Assembly: GCF_026914185.1 (NCBI RefSeq)
Contig: NC_070573.1
Location: forward strand, 62,001-126,000
Source: Puccinia triticina
Taxonomy: Eukaryota; Basidiomycota; Pucciniomycetes; Pucciniales; Pucciniaceae
DNA length: 64,000 nt
Direction: 5' to 3'
The notes beneath the pieces are model-generated. The model saw nothing but the letters and a program-made list of their open reading frames with translations. It was not told the DNA's origin and ran no database searches. A program made the position numbers and the translations under genes. Each line of letters opens with the position of its first letter. Positions within the stretch are counted from its first letter, which is position 1. Below, piece after piece: positions 1 through 12,118 of the stretch.

Positions 1-1862
1 GATGCCGCTCAACGAGACAGGAATTCGAAAGAATGAGCTCTGAGTATCTGATAAGTTTTGTGGGTTAGCAGATCTGTCAGCGGAGATTTGAACGGACGGG
101 TCGTGGTGAATCTTTAACCGGAAGGATAGCTGATATTTCTACTTCGACTAGCATTTATTGGCATAATAATCTCGAGCAGTGAGCATCCAGTTCACCAGTT
201 AAGTTAGACCAATCCAATCCTATCCAATGCGCAATGTAGGCTGGAATGGAGACTATGAGCCTCAGATGAGTTAAGTTAGCCGATCGGTTGATGGAAGGCT
301 GAAATCCATCAGAAGCTGGGCGGCATCAGACCCAAAAGGCAAAGCTTGAAAACTTCAGCTTCCTGCTTGGTATGATGGGTCTTTCTTTTTTTCCTGAAAT
401 GTGCATAGACCGCTTTGTTGGTTCTATCTGAGATAGGCCGATGCGCTGGGTGTGTCTGATGGCGATGTATGATTCCCACAACAGGGGGAAAGGGGTACAT
501 AGATAATACGGCGGGCGAAGATTTTAAGACACAAATTGTTGATGAACAGTTGTTGAGTGTCCTCGGGCATTGTGAATTGGTCTCCCCAAGGAAGATCGGC
601 AATAGCCTTTTTTCATCCTGCTTGCAAGCAAACATCTTGCTCGCACTTGGCTCGTGTAAAGTTGCCAGGTTAGAAGCACTCGGGTTTTGAGTTTCTGAAG
701 CCTCAATTCTTGCTTGTGATATCGGCTACAGCCGGCTGAAGGACTCTGTGCCCCTATAACCTCCGCCAATTGACCTGGAATCTGGATGATGATGCTCAGT
801 TCGATTGAACTGGGAACTGTCGAGAGACAGCTGAACAACCGATGATACGCGAATAGTCGCCGTTCAAGCCGGGAGGCTGAAAAAAAAATGCAACTGCACC
901 CGAAGGGGAACAAGAGTGCATCCGTCAAGGAGCGTAGAAAACAAGCACAGGCTCCTTGGAAGCTAGAGCTCGAGCTTATCGATCACTGACAAAAAAAGCT
1001 TCTTTGCACAGCCCGAACCCCACGTGCAACTTTTACATCGAACACATCAGTGATCCCTCCACCTATCGCGCAAGGTATTTTGCTTCTTGCAATTCTCAGA
1101 ACAGCTCAGACTCAAACCCTCCTCAAATGCCGCAAGGCAGCACGCACAAGATGTTGCCACAGTTTCTGCTATGAGTCTACTACAGTGCATGATCTCGGGA
1201 GTAGGCACATACATTGTCTACTGTCCTGCGAACTTGTCAGACCTTGTACTTGATCTCGCGAGGTCATTTTCGAGTTCAAGGCTCAGTTGCGACTGCAAGA
1301 GCGTGCAGAGTCCACATAGTGCGCAGCGGCTCTTAATGCTTGAATGTATTGAAAAACAATCAGTGCAAGGGAATGGAGTCAAAAAAGATGTTGACAATAA
1401 CTTTGAACTGAGAGTGTCTGTGATCAACGAAAGGGAGTACAATAATTTTCTCTATAGGACAGTCTGAGAAAAGAGTATAGGATATCTTCCAAAGATTACT
1501 ACTTTTGAGTGGGAACTAGGGCTACAAAAGAATGAGACGTGGGTACATAGCGAATTACTAATACGAGATATTGGAACGAATACGAGCGACTAAAACGAGA
1601 GGAGATGAAGTTGAAAAAGTGTGAGTCTTCGAAACACAAAAACTTGAATGTATTGGAGGATACCGCGCGAAGTTGTCTTCACACAGATTGTACTCTGGCA
1701 TGTGGACTCAGCGGCCGTTTAAGATGTTAGAAAAAGGTTTCCGGAGAGGAAATAACTGGAATAGGCAAGTGGAATATGATGAGCATCAGGTTGCAAGTAA
1801 ACCAGGCAAGCAAACGGGAAATCAACTTACCCAACTACGATGTTGAACGAGTCGACCCGCAT
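1..1862. other. Intergenic, no supported gene
   Basis: I see no gene I can support here. Short open frames exist on both strands but show no recognisable domain, no consistent splice structure and no repeats. The right end probably contains the 3' region of the minus-strand gene that stops at 1863. Confidence 0.5.
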
Positions 1863-2513
1863 CTAATTGACTCGGACATTCTCGGCTTCATGGAAGTGGG
1901 CATGATTAGGGAAGAAGGAAGGATCGAAGGATCTACGCTTGATTCCTAACTTCGGAGGCCGAGCCGTGCCGTTAGAACTGATGGAACGAAACGGACCCGG
2001 GGCCATTTGAGGTAAAAGCAGCTCAGACGGGAATCGAGAAGGTTTGGAGGAAGTCTTGGTGTCGTCGTTGACAGTTACTCTCTTGATGCCATCATTGACA
2101 GGTGCTCGGGGCTTGTTGAGGTGAGATTCATCGGAAGTGTGGCGGACTCGACTGGTTGCGCGAGGTATCATCAGAGTGTCAGAGGACAGGGTAATCCGGT
2201 TGGTTTGACTGATGGATAAGTTTCCCAACTGTTGTTCCCACGCGCTCCAAGCTTCATCTCGCATTCGAGAGGCCATCTTCCAGCCGTTTTCCGCAGGTGT
2301 GCGGAGACTATCACTTGTGCCGGAGACTCGACTCATGCGCATTAAAGTGGAGGAACCAACCCCACTATTCCGCATATCAGGTCGTCTTCCGAGAGGCGAG
2401 GAGATTCCCATGTTGCCGGCTGCCGGTCGATCAAAGTAGCCGCCGCCGCTAGCAGTGCTGGAAGCGGGTGTGAAGGGGGTAAAGGGCGAGAAGGTGGAGA
2501 CTGGGGCAGGCAT
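1863..2513 (-). CDS. Hypothetical Ser/Pro-rich basic protein (216 aa)
   Basis: A single open exon of 216 residues with an ATG start and a TAG stop. I do not recognise a family. The N-terminus is low-complexity with repeated Pro-Phe-Thr-Pro type motifs (residues 1-20), followed by Ser/Arg/Thr-rich sequence, a short more hydrophobic amphipathic stretch around residues 78-98 (Trp-containing, MASRMRDEAWSAWEQQLGNL) that is the best candidate for a folded or binding segment, and a basic C-terminal third. There is no signal peptide or membrane segment. The composition suggests a disordered nuclear or cytoskeletal regulator, but that is only inference. It lies 1.3 kb from the STI1-like gene on the same strand, with no sign of a shared transcript. 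A further upstream exon cannot be excluded. Confidence 0.45.
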   Translation of the reverse strand: MPAPVSTFSPFTPFTPASSTASGGGYFDRPAAGNMGISSPLGRRPDMRNSGVGSSTLMRMSRVSGTSDSLRTPAENGWKMASRMRDEAWSAWEQQLGNLSISQTNRITLSSDTLMIPRATSRVRHTSDESHLNKPRAPVNDGIKRVTVNDDTKTSSKPSRFPSELLLPQMAPGPFRSISSNGTARPPKLGIKRRSFDPSFFPNHAHFHEAENVRVN

Positions 2514-3822
2514 TGTGAGCTGACTGCAGCGTCAATGGTGCAATCAGAAGGAACCGCAAAACATTCAGTCATGGTCGAACTCTCAGCCTACCCAAGGAGA
2601 CCGATTGCCCGGAAGTATTCTGGCTTACCAAGTTTCTATGATCCTGTAAACTGTTTGATGATCGCGGGTAGATAACTAAAGGGTAGATCTGTGGAGGTGA
2701 TGATTTGTGTCGGATATCTTGTTCTGAAAGAAAGTGGAAAGTGGCACGCTTTGTTTTGAATAAAGGATGTCGGCTTTCGCAAGACTTCCGGCGGTGGTCT
2801 GCGTATTCTGCTGGAGGCCTCGGGGTCTTTCTTTTTTTCCTACGAGGTGAGTGTGTGGCGGAGGGATGATATCTGCGTGATTCTTAACAAGGGTTTTTTA
2901 ATGATAGTGAGATGCTGAAAATGTTTTGGTAGTGTCGGTGCGAAGGATTAGAATACTGAAAGGTGCAGAGAGGGAAGCCGAAGTCAGGCAAACGGCGACG
3001 CCCAGGGATTCTCGGGTCCTTATAAGCTCATTCTGGGCGTGTTTCCCTCAGCCTCGGGCGGACTTCCTGCACATGGGCCAATCGGACTTTCCTGCCTCAC
3101 TCGGTGGCCCAAGCTGAGGCCAGTGGAGTCTCACCGTGCGCAATGCTCGGGAAAAAAATATTACATATTAAATTCATGGCCTACAAAAAGCCCCCGGGCC
3201 GAAAGGAAGTGTAAAGTGTAAACTCTGACGGAACTCGACCGCGGTCATGGCGCCTAAATGATGCAATCGTGCATGCGAAGGACGGGAGGAGACGGAAGGA
3301 TGAAGATAATAGTAAATCTTCGCTCGAGTGAGAAAAGGGTCATGAACATTTCAATTCAACCTCATTCACAAGAGTTCATTTTAGCCGGCCCCTCCCGTCT
3401 TTGAGTTCGGGCGGCTTGTTTTTTCACGTCGATGTGCAAAGCTGTGCGAAAGTATTGCCACTCGGATGATAACTTCAACTAATAGATTCAGACGTGCGGT
3501 GCAGCTTTTCATCACTCAAATCATAAAGATGAAACCAGCCCTTCCAAAAGCAGATGGTATGAGGGTCTAATCAAATATTACCAATTCATGGTTCCGTCGC
3601 GGTATTTTGGTCATGGCGACCATCAACGACAATGAGTAGAAAGTTTAACTAGTGGATAACAGGTTTGAAGCCAAGCAACTAGATAAGTGTACACAGATGG
3701 GCGTAGAAAATATAGATATATATGTAGATATATATATATGAAGGTATCATCTCTGATTGAATGGCTTGTCTTTAGTTCACCAAATGAAGTCGAGTCGGTT
3801 GGGCGTTACTGGCAAGAGTGTT
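2514..3822. other. Intergenic region with AT microsatellite
   Basis: No gene supported. This should hold the promoter of the 1863-2513 gene and the 3' untranslated region of the STI1-like gene. A short (TA)n/(GATA)-type microsatellite lies at about 3709-3740. Nothing else stands out. Confidence 0.5.
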
Positions 3823-5240
3823 TCAACGAGTTTTGATGATTCCTGCTTCAACCAGTTTCATGATTTTCTGTCGTATCATTGGGTTTGCCATGTGTGACTG
3901 TAGAGCTTGCGGGTCTTGCTGGCCTTGAGATAATATTTGTTGCATGACAGGCTGAAGAGGAAGAAGAAAAACAACAACACTCCTCAATCACGGCAAGGTT
4001 TAGTCAATTAATGTGTGTGCGAAGCAACTTACGTCTGACATGATTTGTTGGATTTCGGGGTCCCTCATGGCCTTCTCTAACCGTTGCTCATCTGTTTCAT
4101 TAGCTCGTTCCCCATATTCAGCCATCACGCACTTCTGCAGATTCGTTGCGATCTCTTTGGAATGCTTCTTTTCTGGATCGTGTTCCTCAGCTTTACGGAG
4201 CGTGTCGATGGCTTTTTTGTAATCCTTCATCGCAAATAGCGTCAAAGATTTTCGGATATAGGCCTTCGTGTAATCGGGATCAGCTTCGATTGCCGCATCG
4301 GTATCTTTCAAAGCTTCAGGTAGAGCCAAAAGCTTTGAGTATGATGCTGCTCGGTTTGTATAAGCCCGGGGATCGGAGGGATTGCGTTTAATGGATTCGG
4401 TGTAGTGCTTGACTGCACCGGCAAAATCCCCAGTCTGGTGGCAGTAAACGTTCAAGCGGAACAATCAAGCTCAGAGAATGATACCCATGGTAATTGAATT
4501 TCAATCTTCAAGAAACGCACCTTGAAGCAGGTGTTACCTTCTTCCCGAGCTTTGTCGGAAAGCTCTGGGTTGATATATGCTTTCCGCTCCTCTTCAGCCT
4601 TGGTTTTTTCGGCCTGGATGATAGTATAAATTAGGGATAACTTGGAAAGGCGGAGTTTGGATTCATGAGGGAACACGGAATCTACTGACCTCCTTAAGTT
4701 TGGCAAGGGTGTCAGGGGTTCGATGTTCCGTGAGGGATCTTTCGAGGTTTTTGATTGCCAGGTTGTATTCACCTTTCTTGAGATGCGCTGAGCCCATTCG
4801 AGCGAAAGATCTGGTTAGAAAGATTAAAATGGAAAAGTGAGTCGCCAATCTCATGGAGTAAATGAGTAAGTGAAAGGCATGATCGAGCTGGACGAACTTT
4901 GCAATCACTTTGTAATCCACCCGTTTTTCACGGCCCTCCTCAACGGCGCGCTCGCAGGTTTTGATACATTGGTCAAATTCTCCTTGTTCGAGGTAGACAG
5001 CCGCAAGGTTGTTGAGATAGACTGGGTCAGGATTGAGCGAGAAGGCCTTCTCGTATGCAGCAATGGCCCCCGTAAAGTCACGGGATTTATAGAGAGTGTT
5101 TCCTGACAACAATATGGGCGACATTGTCTGTAAGCTTTGGTAGGTCTGGCAATACTTTCGTCAAGAATCGGCTCACCTTCATTTTTATGGTTTTCAGCTT
5201 GAGCTCTAACCTCTGGATCGACATCCTGAAGAGAAGACAT
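3823..5240 (-). CDS. STI1/Hop-type Hsp90 co-chaperone, short form (TPR2A-TPR2B-DP2 only)
   Basis: Six exons (5240-5177, 5102-4898, 4810-4690, 4613-4521, 4434-4033, 3951-3823) join in frame to about 337 residues. The protein has two TPR blocks and a terminal DP (STI1) domain. TPR2A starts at NHKNEGNTLYKSRDFTGAI and contains PVYLNNLAAVYLEQGEFDQC; TPR2B contains PRAYTNRAASYSKL and AYIRKSLTLFAMKDYKKAI; the C-terminus has RDPEIQQIMSD and HMANPMIRQKIMKLVEAGII, a classic DP2 ending. In the family TPR2A binds the Hsp90 C-terminal MEEVD motif and TPR2B/DP2 assist client transfer from Hsp70. Usual fungal STI1 is near 580 residues with an N-terminal TPR1 and DP1; neither is visible upstream, although an open frame runs from about 5380 into the first exon without TPR character. 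One donor is GTTCGT (4897), unusual but repeated elsewhere in this window. It may be a truncated paralogue, a genuine short form, or a gene with distant 5' exons. Confidence 0.85.
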
Positions 5241-5270
5241 TTCTTCGATTGGCCAAGCGGGAATATTCAA

Positions 5271-6190
5271 CTGGGGAATCGGTAGATGAAGGGTGTTGGA
5301 TGGTTTATTGGAGTGGTTGACTTTTTTTTTTCGGCACAGTTGTTCAGACGGTCTTTGGATCAGATAAGCAGGATCTGAAGAGATTCTTTCTGGAGTTTTC
5401 CAGAGAAATCACACCCAAGACTGGGGCTGTCCCGAGCCTGTCACAGAGGTGTCGAACACCATGAAGGTTCTCGAGCTGTGGAGACCACTACCACTGGCTT
5501 CGAGTTGAGAACAAAATAACCAGGAGAGATATTATGCACAACATACATACATCACATAATTGATGGTAACGTGCCATATTCGTTTGTCAGGGTTTCGCTC
5601 GAGTTTACCGCCAAGTTCTTGTGTATATTTTTTCAGTGTCCAACTGCTGCTAATTACATTTGCTAGAAACATGTGATCAAAAACCTGCAGATTACAGACC
5701 TCTTTAAAAATCAAATTTATGCTCTGTCAAGTTCCTGACATCTATGTATTTCTTGTTTTGCTTGATTACTCGAACAGCACGTGACAACCCATCATCCCGG
5801 GCAAATTGGAGAATACAGAAATAAATATGTACATCCTATCAGTATCAGTATTACATGGTTCTCATTGATTTATGCACAACTTTCATCCATCACACGCGGT
5901 TTTATGATAGAAAGGGAAGGAAAGAATGAAACAGGTCAACAGTGTAGAGGAAGAAAAAAAATCAAACGATGGGACAGGAGGAAGATTGCAAGGGAACTAC
6001 CTCAATGATTAAATGACAAAACTATCTATTGAGACTTGTTTGAGCAAGTTCTTGACCCCAATTACCAACATAAGCACTTAAAAATACAGGCCGTCACAGT
6101 GACCACGTCAGAAGACATACATATCACAAAAAGAGAGCGAGAAACTAAAATTCAGCAAAGAGATCACGAGGGGAAAAATCGGAATGTCAT
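5271..6190. other. Intergenic region between STI1-like and MATH-BTB genes
   Basis: I searched the minus strand here for the missing TPR1/DP1 exons of STI1 and saw none. An open minus-strand frame of about 35 codons continues upstream from the first STI1 exon to near 5380, but it has no TPR consensus. The remainder is promoter or 3' flank. Confidence 0.45.
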
Positions 6191-9100
6191 CTAGTTGCTA
6201 GCGCCACTGCCACCGCCTTGAACGGCACGATCAACAGGAGTCCATATCAATTCAATTGCTTCTCTGCCCTGGGAAGAAGCGCCCATCCCACCAACAGCGC
6301 TGCCACCAGCAGAAGGTACGACAGCATCTTGACTACTATCGTTTTGATGGTGTTGAAGATGTCCGACTTCTTGAGGTCCAGCACTGACGACTCCAAGGCT
6401 GAGAGTATTATCGATGGACTTGGGCTTGAACTCTAAGTTCGATAGTAAAACAGACCAGATCTCACTGAAGCCTGAGCATACTTTTCCACCATCGCTCAAC
6501 ATCTTCAAGACAGTCTTCATCGATCTTCCGTCTCGAACTTCGTTCCAATGCGTCAACATGTAGTTGACTTCGATCTTTCTTATTTCTTCATATGCTGATG
6601 TGAAACTGGAGAATACTTCCATCGGTATGCTGTGGCCAAATAAGATAATAGAGAAAAATGTCAATGAAAAATCATCACTTGAACAATGTGAACAGTTTGC
6701 TTACTTTTGGACCGTCAAGGATCGCGTGATGTGCTCAAAGGCTCTCGACTTGAGCTCCGTCAGATTCAGCTTATCCGCCAATCTGTAGGGCGGTATAATG
6801 GTAGATGTAATTGTTGTCAGCGTACAGAGAATTTACCAGAGCGTAGCACACGACATGGGAACGGATCAGATGTAGGTGGGGGAAACGACCACTTACCGAT
6901 ATATGGCTTTCGCACTGCATACCAGACTGGGATCCACTGCAGATCCACTCGGGGCCGTTTGGCCCCCACTCCCGATAAAGGCCGCCTTGGCTATCACTGC
7001 ATTTCCATAGGCTTTTCGAGAGGGGTAACAGAATGGGACCCCTGCTTCCAAAGCCTCATCTTTCAAGCAATGATATGTCGAGGACAATGGGGCAAAAGAT
7101 ATTGAACTACTCCATCGGAAAAGGAAAACAAATCCAATGTTAACCAACACGGATCATTTTACCAGACGTGGGAAGTGATCGACGCACTCTGTGTACAAGA
7201 AATATAGCAACGCCTTGAAAGTTGTGTAGGCTGCGTCTGTGACTTCAATCTCCGTCATTTTCCGTGATGATCTCAAATTTGTCGGCTTTCTTACTGGTTT
7301 AGATTGTGAGGCTAATGCGGCTGAAAGAGAGGTCCGAGTAGGAGACAGATCGGTGGAACAGTTTAGGTTACCGAATTTCGATGCAGCTCGATTATCTTGA
7401 CTAGGGTGATTCGACTGATGTGCGATTTTCAAGCCTGAAGAAGCTGAAGAAACAGGTGCCGCATTGAGACTGGCTAGGTGGGAGGACTGTGGATCGAGAG
7501 TAATCAAATGTGAAGGCAGCGATTCAGGTACGATATCGGAGCTGCTATCGGCAATTGGACCAAATTTGACTGATTGGCCGGTTTCTTCAGCCATCCCATC
7601 ACTCGTCAGGATATTCAAAGATCTGTCAGCACTCCCATCCGATTGTAATGTCTTACTGTCGTTCGTTGCGCCAAATGAATCGACATTCTCTTGAAATCTA
7701 ATCAACGCGTGGTCTCCTGAATCCCTCTTAGCTAGCTCGGCGCCTGTCTCGTAGGACTCAAACTCTTGTTCTTGAAGCATCGGTTCATCTACCATTTCCT
7801 CCTCTTCGAAGTCTTCATTCTTGGCATTCTCATCGTCATCGCAATCGTCGGAATCTTCCTCCATCAAGTCATCGTCGTCATCATCTTCACAGGCTTCTCC
7901 CGGGGCAAATCGGTCCGAGCTGTTCAGGTCCCTCAGTTGATTGGGATCATCGCAAGAATCGCTGCTGAGGGTGATAGTAGACTCGGCAAAACCAGAGCCG
8001 AACATCGTACTAAAGTATTCACTACGTCGAATGAGGATCTTTTTGCTGGCATACAGCCTGCGAACAACAAGATTGGAGCCGCCTTTTTGTTCCGAAGTTC
8101 CCTCGCGATGACGGCGGCGACGGATTATCTTGAAGCATATATCAGAATACAATGGGTCGTTGAAAAGGGAGGAATACGCTTCGAGGAGATCCAATGGCAT
8201 GAGCTTCTTGATCGTCTGAGTGGTTGGTTGAGGGGCTGGTGGGGTTGGACTGAAGTGACAACAGTTGAAAATCCGAGGAAAATGGGAAATGAGATGAAAG
8301 TCAGTAAACTGTCATCTCGCATACTGGAAAGGAGGTAGGATGGTGTATGATTGGATGAAACGAATACTCACGAGTAAACAATAGTACAGCAGATCAGAAA
8401 CGCATCATTGTACTTTGCCTATGGGTGAAAAAGCGTGTGGAGAGTCGAAGTAAGTACGGCTGAATGATTGCACCAAAATGACTCCTATCCCGCCAAGTAG
8501 AAGGCCTGTTTTCACGGGTGGGACATCTGATTAAAAGCAAAAACTCAACAGAAGGATTGGAGTAATAAGCATCGTTTCTTCTCCAATATTGAGCCCATCC
8601 CCAGTTGCGAGCTTCATGACTGAATGCATGGTCATTGGCCTCCATGGTTTTGTAGGTCGTTCGACGATCCAAACTTTTGATCTTTATTTTGTCGTGTCCA
8701 AACATGCTGATTTTTGTTAGAGATGTAATGAAGTAATCGATGCTTTTAAGAATAAAATAAAGACATACCTCAAAGGTGAACTTGAAGAGTCCTTCTCTCT
8801 GCCATGGTACCTGATTGGGATCAAGTGGTTTGAGATGCGTAGAATTTGCTAGATGAGTGAAGGATGCGTAGTTGTAAAAGATGGTATATCAGAGAGTCGT
8901 TTCAGACATGGATGATCAAGGTGAGTAACTTACGGCTGAGGTTTGAGCTGGAAGCGGATGATGGTAAGAGCGAGTGTTTTGTCAACTGATATACAGCGGC
9001 TTTCTCGAATTCTTCGGGCGTTGGTTGGCAAGATAGGTAAAGGGAGCAATACTGGTCGTGGCCGGAATTTCTGGATAGAGCGATCAGATTATGTTATTAT

Positions 9101-9447
9101 GCAGATCTTTTCGCTCTCGTTCGTTCCTTCGTTCGTTTTTTTTTTCTTGGCAAAAGAATCAAAAGTGAAACTTACGGGTAGAAAAACACCTGCCATTTCC
9201 CTTGACCGAAGAACGCAGATTTAACACACTTCGACTTCGTGTCACCTTTAGAAGAATCGAAGATGTGTTTCAAGTTCGAAAGTTTCCATTCAAGTGAAAC
9301 CTATCGAAACAAGATAGGTAAGACAACGATGCGGGTTTGTGGTTGATGCATATGTAGAACCACAACAAAATAGAAACTCACGCTTTTGATTTCTAGGAAC
9401 TCTTGTTTGTCGTTCATGTTGGGAGAACCGCTTGCTGGTTTGTTCAT
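6191..9447 (-). CDS. MATH-BTB domain protein (791 aa, ten exons)
   Basis: Ten exons (9447-9382, 9300-9176, 9070-8934, 8848-8769, 8681-8550, 8418-8372, 8249-7188, 7106-6897, 6782-6705, 6629-6191) join without a frame break to 791 residues. Residues about 20-195 form a MATH (TRAF-like) domain: it opens with SVSLEWKLSNLKHIF, then AFFGQGKWQVFFYPNSG, YCSLYLSCQP, FKFTFEIKSLDRRT and ARNWGWAQYWRRND. A BTB/POZ fold starts near residue 225 (NDPLYSDICFKI), continues with RSEYFSTMFGSGFAES, and resumes after a long acidic Asp/Glu/Ser-rich insertion at TFKALLYFLYTDSISFAPLS, followed by a helical 3-box/BACK-like part (YRLADKLNLTELKSRAFEHI). MATH-BTB proteins usually act as substrate adaptors for cullin-3 ubiquitin ligases, MATH binding substrate and BTB binding CUL3; that role is inferred from architecture. 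The BTB insertion of about 150 residues is unusual. The C-terminus is Gly/Gln-rich and likely disordered. Confidence 0.88.
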
Positions 9448-10159
9448 GACGACTGGTAAAATTTGTATTTATGAGGTTCGTGGTCGAAATGGTGGTTGTG
9501 GATAAGGGATGGGGCAGCAGATGACATGTACACATAAGGAACGGGCAATTGTGGTTCCTTCTGTCGCCACGGGCACGGGGGCTGGTACGGGGTCTACGTC
9601 CGGGAGCAGCAAGCTGTCCCCCGAAAGACCGTCAGGATTTCTTTCTTCGGGCGGTGTCTTTCGCCAGGGCGACTCGCATGCTTGCAACCGGTTACCGATA
9701 TCAGTAATAATACCACATGCTGGTGGCTGACAACCGAGCCATCTCTTTCAGAGGTGGAATGCATATGGGTTCTGGCCTTCATGAAGGATCGCGGGGTAGG
9801 TTGCACAAAGAAAGAATTGCGAAAATAAACTAAAAGCACCCAATAACTTGAGAATAGGCAAAATATTGAGCTCCAAAAATTGACTTTGAAGAAACTTGTA
9901 CAAGACGTGACGGCTTGTGGCATCAAAAAGCGCCGATAACTTACTCTTTAATTTACAGGTGAAGCAATCTTCATTGACCAATAATTCAACAACTGGATAA
10001 AGACCTCCGAAAAAATCGAATGGAACTTAGAAATATACAACGTAATACAAAAATTAGGGGTCGAAAGGGAAAAGAGGCATTTTTCAGCCAAGTCAAGACA
10101 TACAGACCAATTGAGAATCGAAGAAACCCCCGGAGACCTTTTTGGAGGGGAGAGGTGAA
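9448..10159. other. Intergenic region
   Basis: It contains the promoter of the MATH-BTB gene and the 3' flank of ARP10. No further gene or repeat is supported. A Gly/Thr-coding run near 9570-9600 is simple sequence. Confidence 0.5.
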
Positions 10160-12118
10160 CTAGTTTAAAGATAGGGCAGCCCAATCAGGCAAGATAGCAG
10201 AAGCTATTTTGAGGCCGATCAGTTTTCGTTGGTATTCGATCTGTTCCTCGTTGTCCTCGTCCTCATCTAGTTCGTCCAAGTTGATGATTCCATGGACGGA
10301 TGGGGAGAGATGGTGAAGGTCTAGCTCCTGAGTGACGAGGCTGGACTCGACGACCGAGTCCCAGCGTTCGCGGATGACCTCCTGACCACCGATCTTCATC
10401 GAGCCTGCCAGCGAACCTCCGATCCAGGCTAGTAGGTTCATCTGAAACTGGGGCGGTCGGCTCCGACGGATATTCGTTGTCGACGTCGCCGATGACCGGA
10501 CTACTGGGGCTGATGATGATGATGATGCTTCAAAATGATTGAGAATCTCTAGATCGTGACTTAAAGAATGAAGCGGACTGAATTTCCGTCGACTCGCAAG
10601 CCATCTCCCCACTTCCTGTTGCTTCCTCGCCTTCTTAGGGAGCATCTGATCCGTTGACGGGGGCGGCACATGAAATTCCTCCAAGGTATGGATCAGCTCT
10701 GATTTTAATCGGCCTAGGAACCCAGGCAACATAGCCCCTCCTCCCGAAACGATGAGGTTCCTGACGATCGGCCGTCGCAGATCGATTGGGAGCTTCAATA
10801 AACATTCCAGGATGATTTCAGGTATGCTCAGACTTTCGTCCTCTTCTTCTTCTATCTGGCCAATACTACTGAGAGTCGGATTGAAGAGGATCTCACTGGC
10901 TCGTTCTCGCATCCAGCCTGGGACTCGAATCACGCCAATACAGGGCGGTCGCGGGTTGGATTGCGATGGTTGAGGGGCAGGTAGCTTGTATACAACATCT
11001 TGAGTGTCAGGAGAGGTTGATCGCCTATAAATCCTTTCGAGGGTATCTAGAAGTTGATGGTTGTTGGATTCAGAGTAATCTTCTTCTAAGCCTTGATTAT
11101 CTTGTCCCTCCTCCTGCTCTGCTTGTTCGGTCAAAGGCTGGATCGGTTCTGATTGGTTATCAAGCTGAAGTTTATCTTGACTGACGAACAAAAGACGCGT
11201 CTTGATGTCTTCGACCACCGCAGGCGTCAGGAGTCCAGGCGGAATGTGAGTTGGTTTCGTAATTCGGGGGTTGCTTGTCGAGAGTGATGATTGACCGAAC
11301 TTGGGAATGATGAGATACTGAGCAAACCGGGACAGGAGTACGCTCAGACGTGCACTTAATCTTGATCCAGCACGCGTGGTAGATTTGATCATAGGAAATA
11401 AAGGCCTAGACATATATACCTGAGGGTTTTAGTTTTAGTTCAGCTTCGAGTTGGCAGTTTTTTTTTTTTCGAAAGAGGAGAGTAGAAGGACAGAGACACG
11501 ACGTACGGGAATGACCGAAGTTTCTAGGTTTCCTACATCGACGACCAGCCCGGTTAAGATCCCGCAAGCCATGAGGGTCAAGACAGGAGAAGGCGTGAAA
11601 GCGATGCTCGGGACGTGAAGTTGATCGAATAGGGCGATAGCGATTTCGGAGCGCAGGCTGGTTGGGATCAGAGGGTTTTCGATCAGGATCACCTTCCTCT
11701 GTTTTGGATCGATCATCAGATGGTTAAAGAAGATCCTGGTCAGGCCAATCGAGATTGCGTCGGAGACCAAGGAAATAGTCGAGTTGGAGGAGATGTTCCA
11801 GATCGAATCGATGTTCCCGAGGATCGGTTTACAGAGCTCGTGGACGGATATGACGACTCTCGGATTAGTTTCGGACGAGAAGCCAGCCTTCCAAACCTTG
11901 GATCCGAGGTCAAGGATGACCCTATCGTCGGTCCCATAGAGTGAATGTCTCGAGCGAAGATTGGTCGTATACGCTGGGGATGGACCGGTGCGCAGGTTGG
12001 AGGGATGGTTGATGGTCCGGCTGAGGTTTGAGGCGGTCGTTGGGGGGTTGGTGAGCTGGTTGAGCCGAGGTGTTCGAGGGGAACGCTGGAAGGCTCTCGA
12101 GGGAGAATCGGAAGCCAT
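10160..12118 (-). CDS. ARP10: Actin-related protein 10, dynactin pointed-end subunit
   Basis: Two exons (12118-11507 and 11419-10160) give 623 residues. After a Ser/Pro/Arg-rich tail of about 70 residues, the actin fold begins with DDRVILDLGSKVWKAGFSSE, the phosphate-1 loop region. Later come KVILIENPLIPTSLRSEIAI, GLVVDVGNLETSVIPV interrupted by the intron, and the C-terminal actin signature LIVSGGGAMLPGFLGRLKSE. Divergence from conventional actin, the length and the LKLPIDLRRPIVRN segment fit fungal Arp10/ACTR10 best. Arp10 caps the Arp1 filament of dynactin with Arp11-family and p25/p27/p62 partners, linking dynein to cargo. There are acidic and Ser-rich insertions (runs of Glu-Glu-Glu-Asp and Ser) common in fungal orthologues. 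The start was chosen as the first ATG before the Ser/Pro tail; the frame stays open further upstream. A more remote Arp (Arp11 or another class) is the main alternative. Confidence 0.8.

Noticed and set aside
524..1467. Open frames of 126-134 codons near the left edge
   Set aside because: No recognisable content; typical chance frames in GC-balanced DNA.
7766..8338. Plus-strand open frame of 190 codons with a hydrophobic start
   Set aside because: It is the reverse complement of the acidic insertion of the MATH-BTB gene (GAY codons read as TC-rich).
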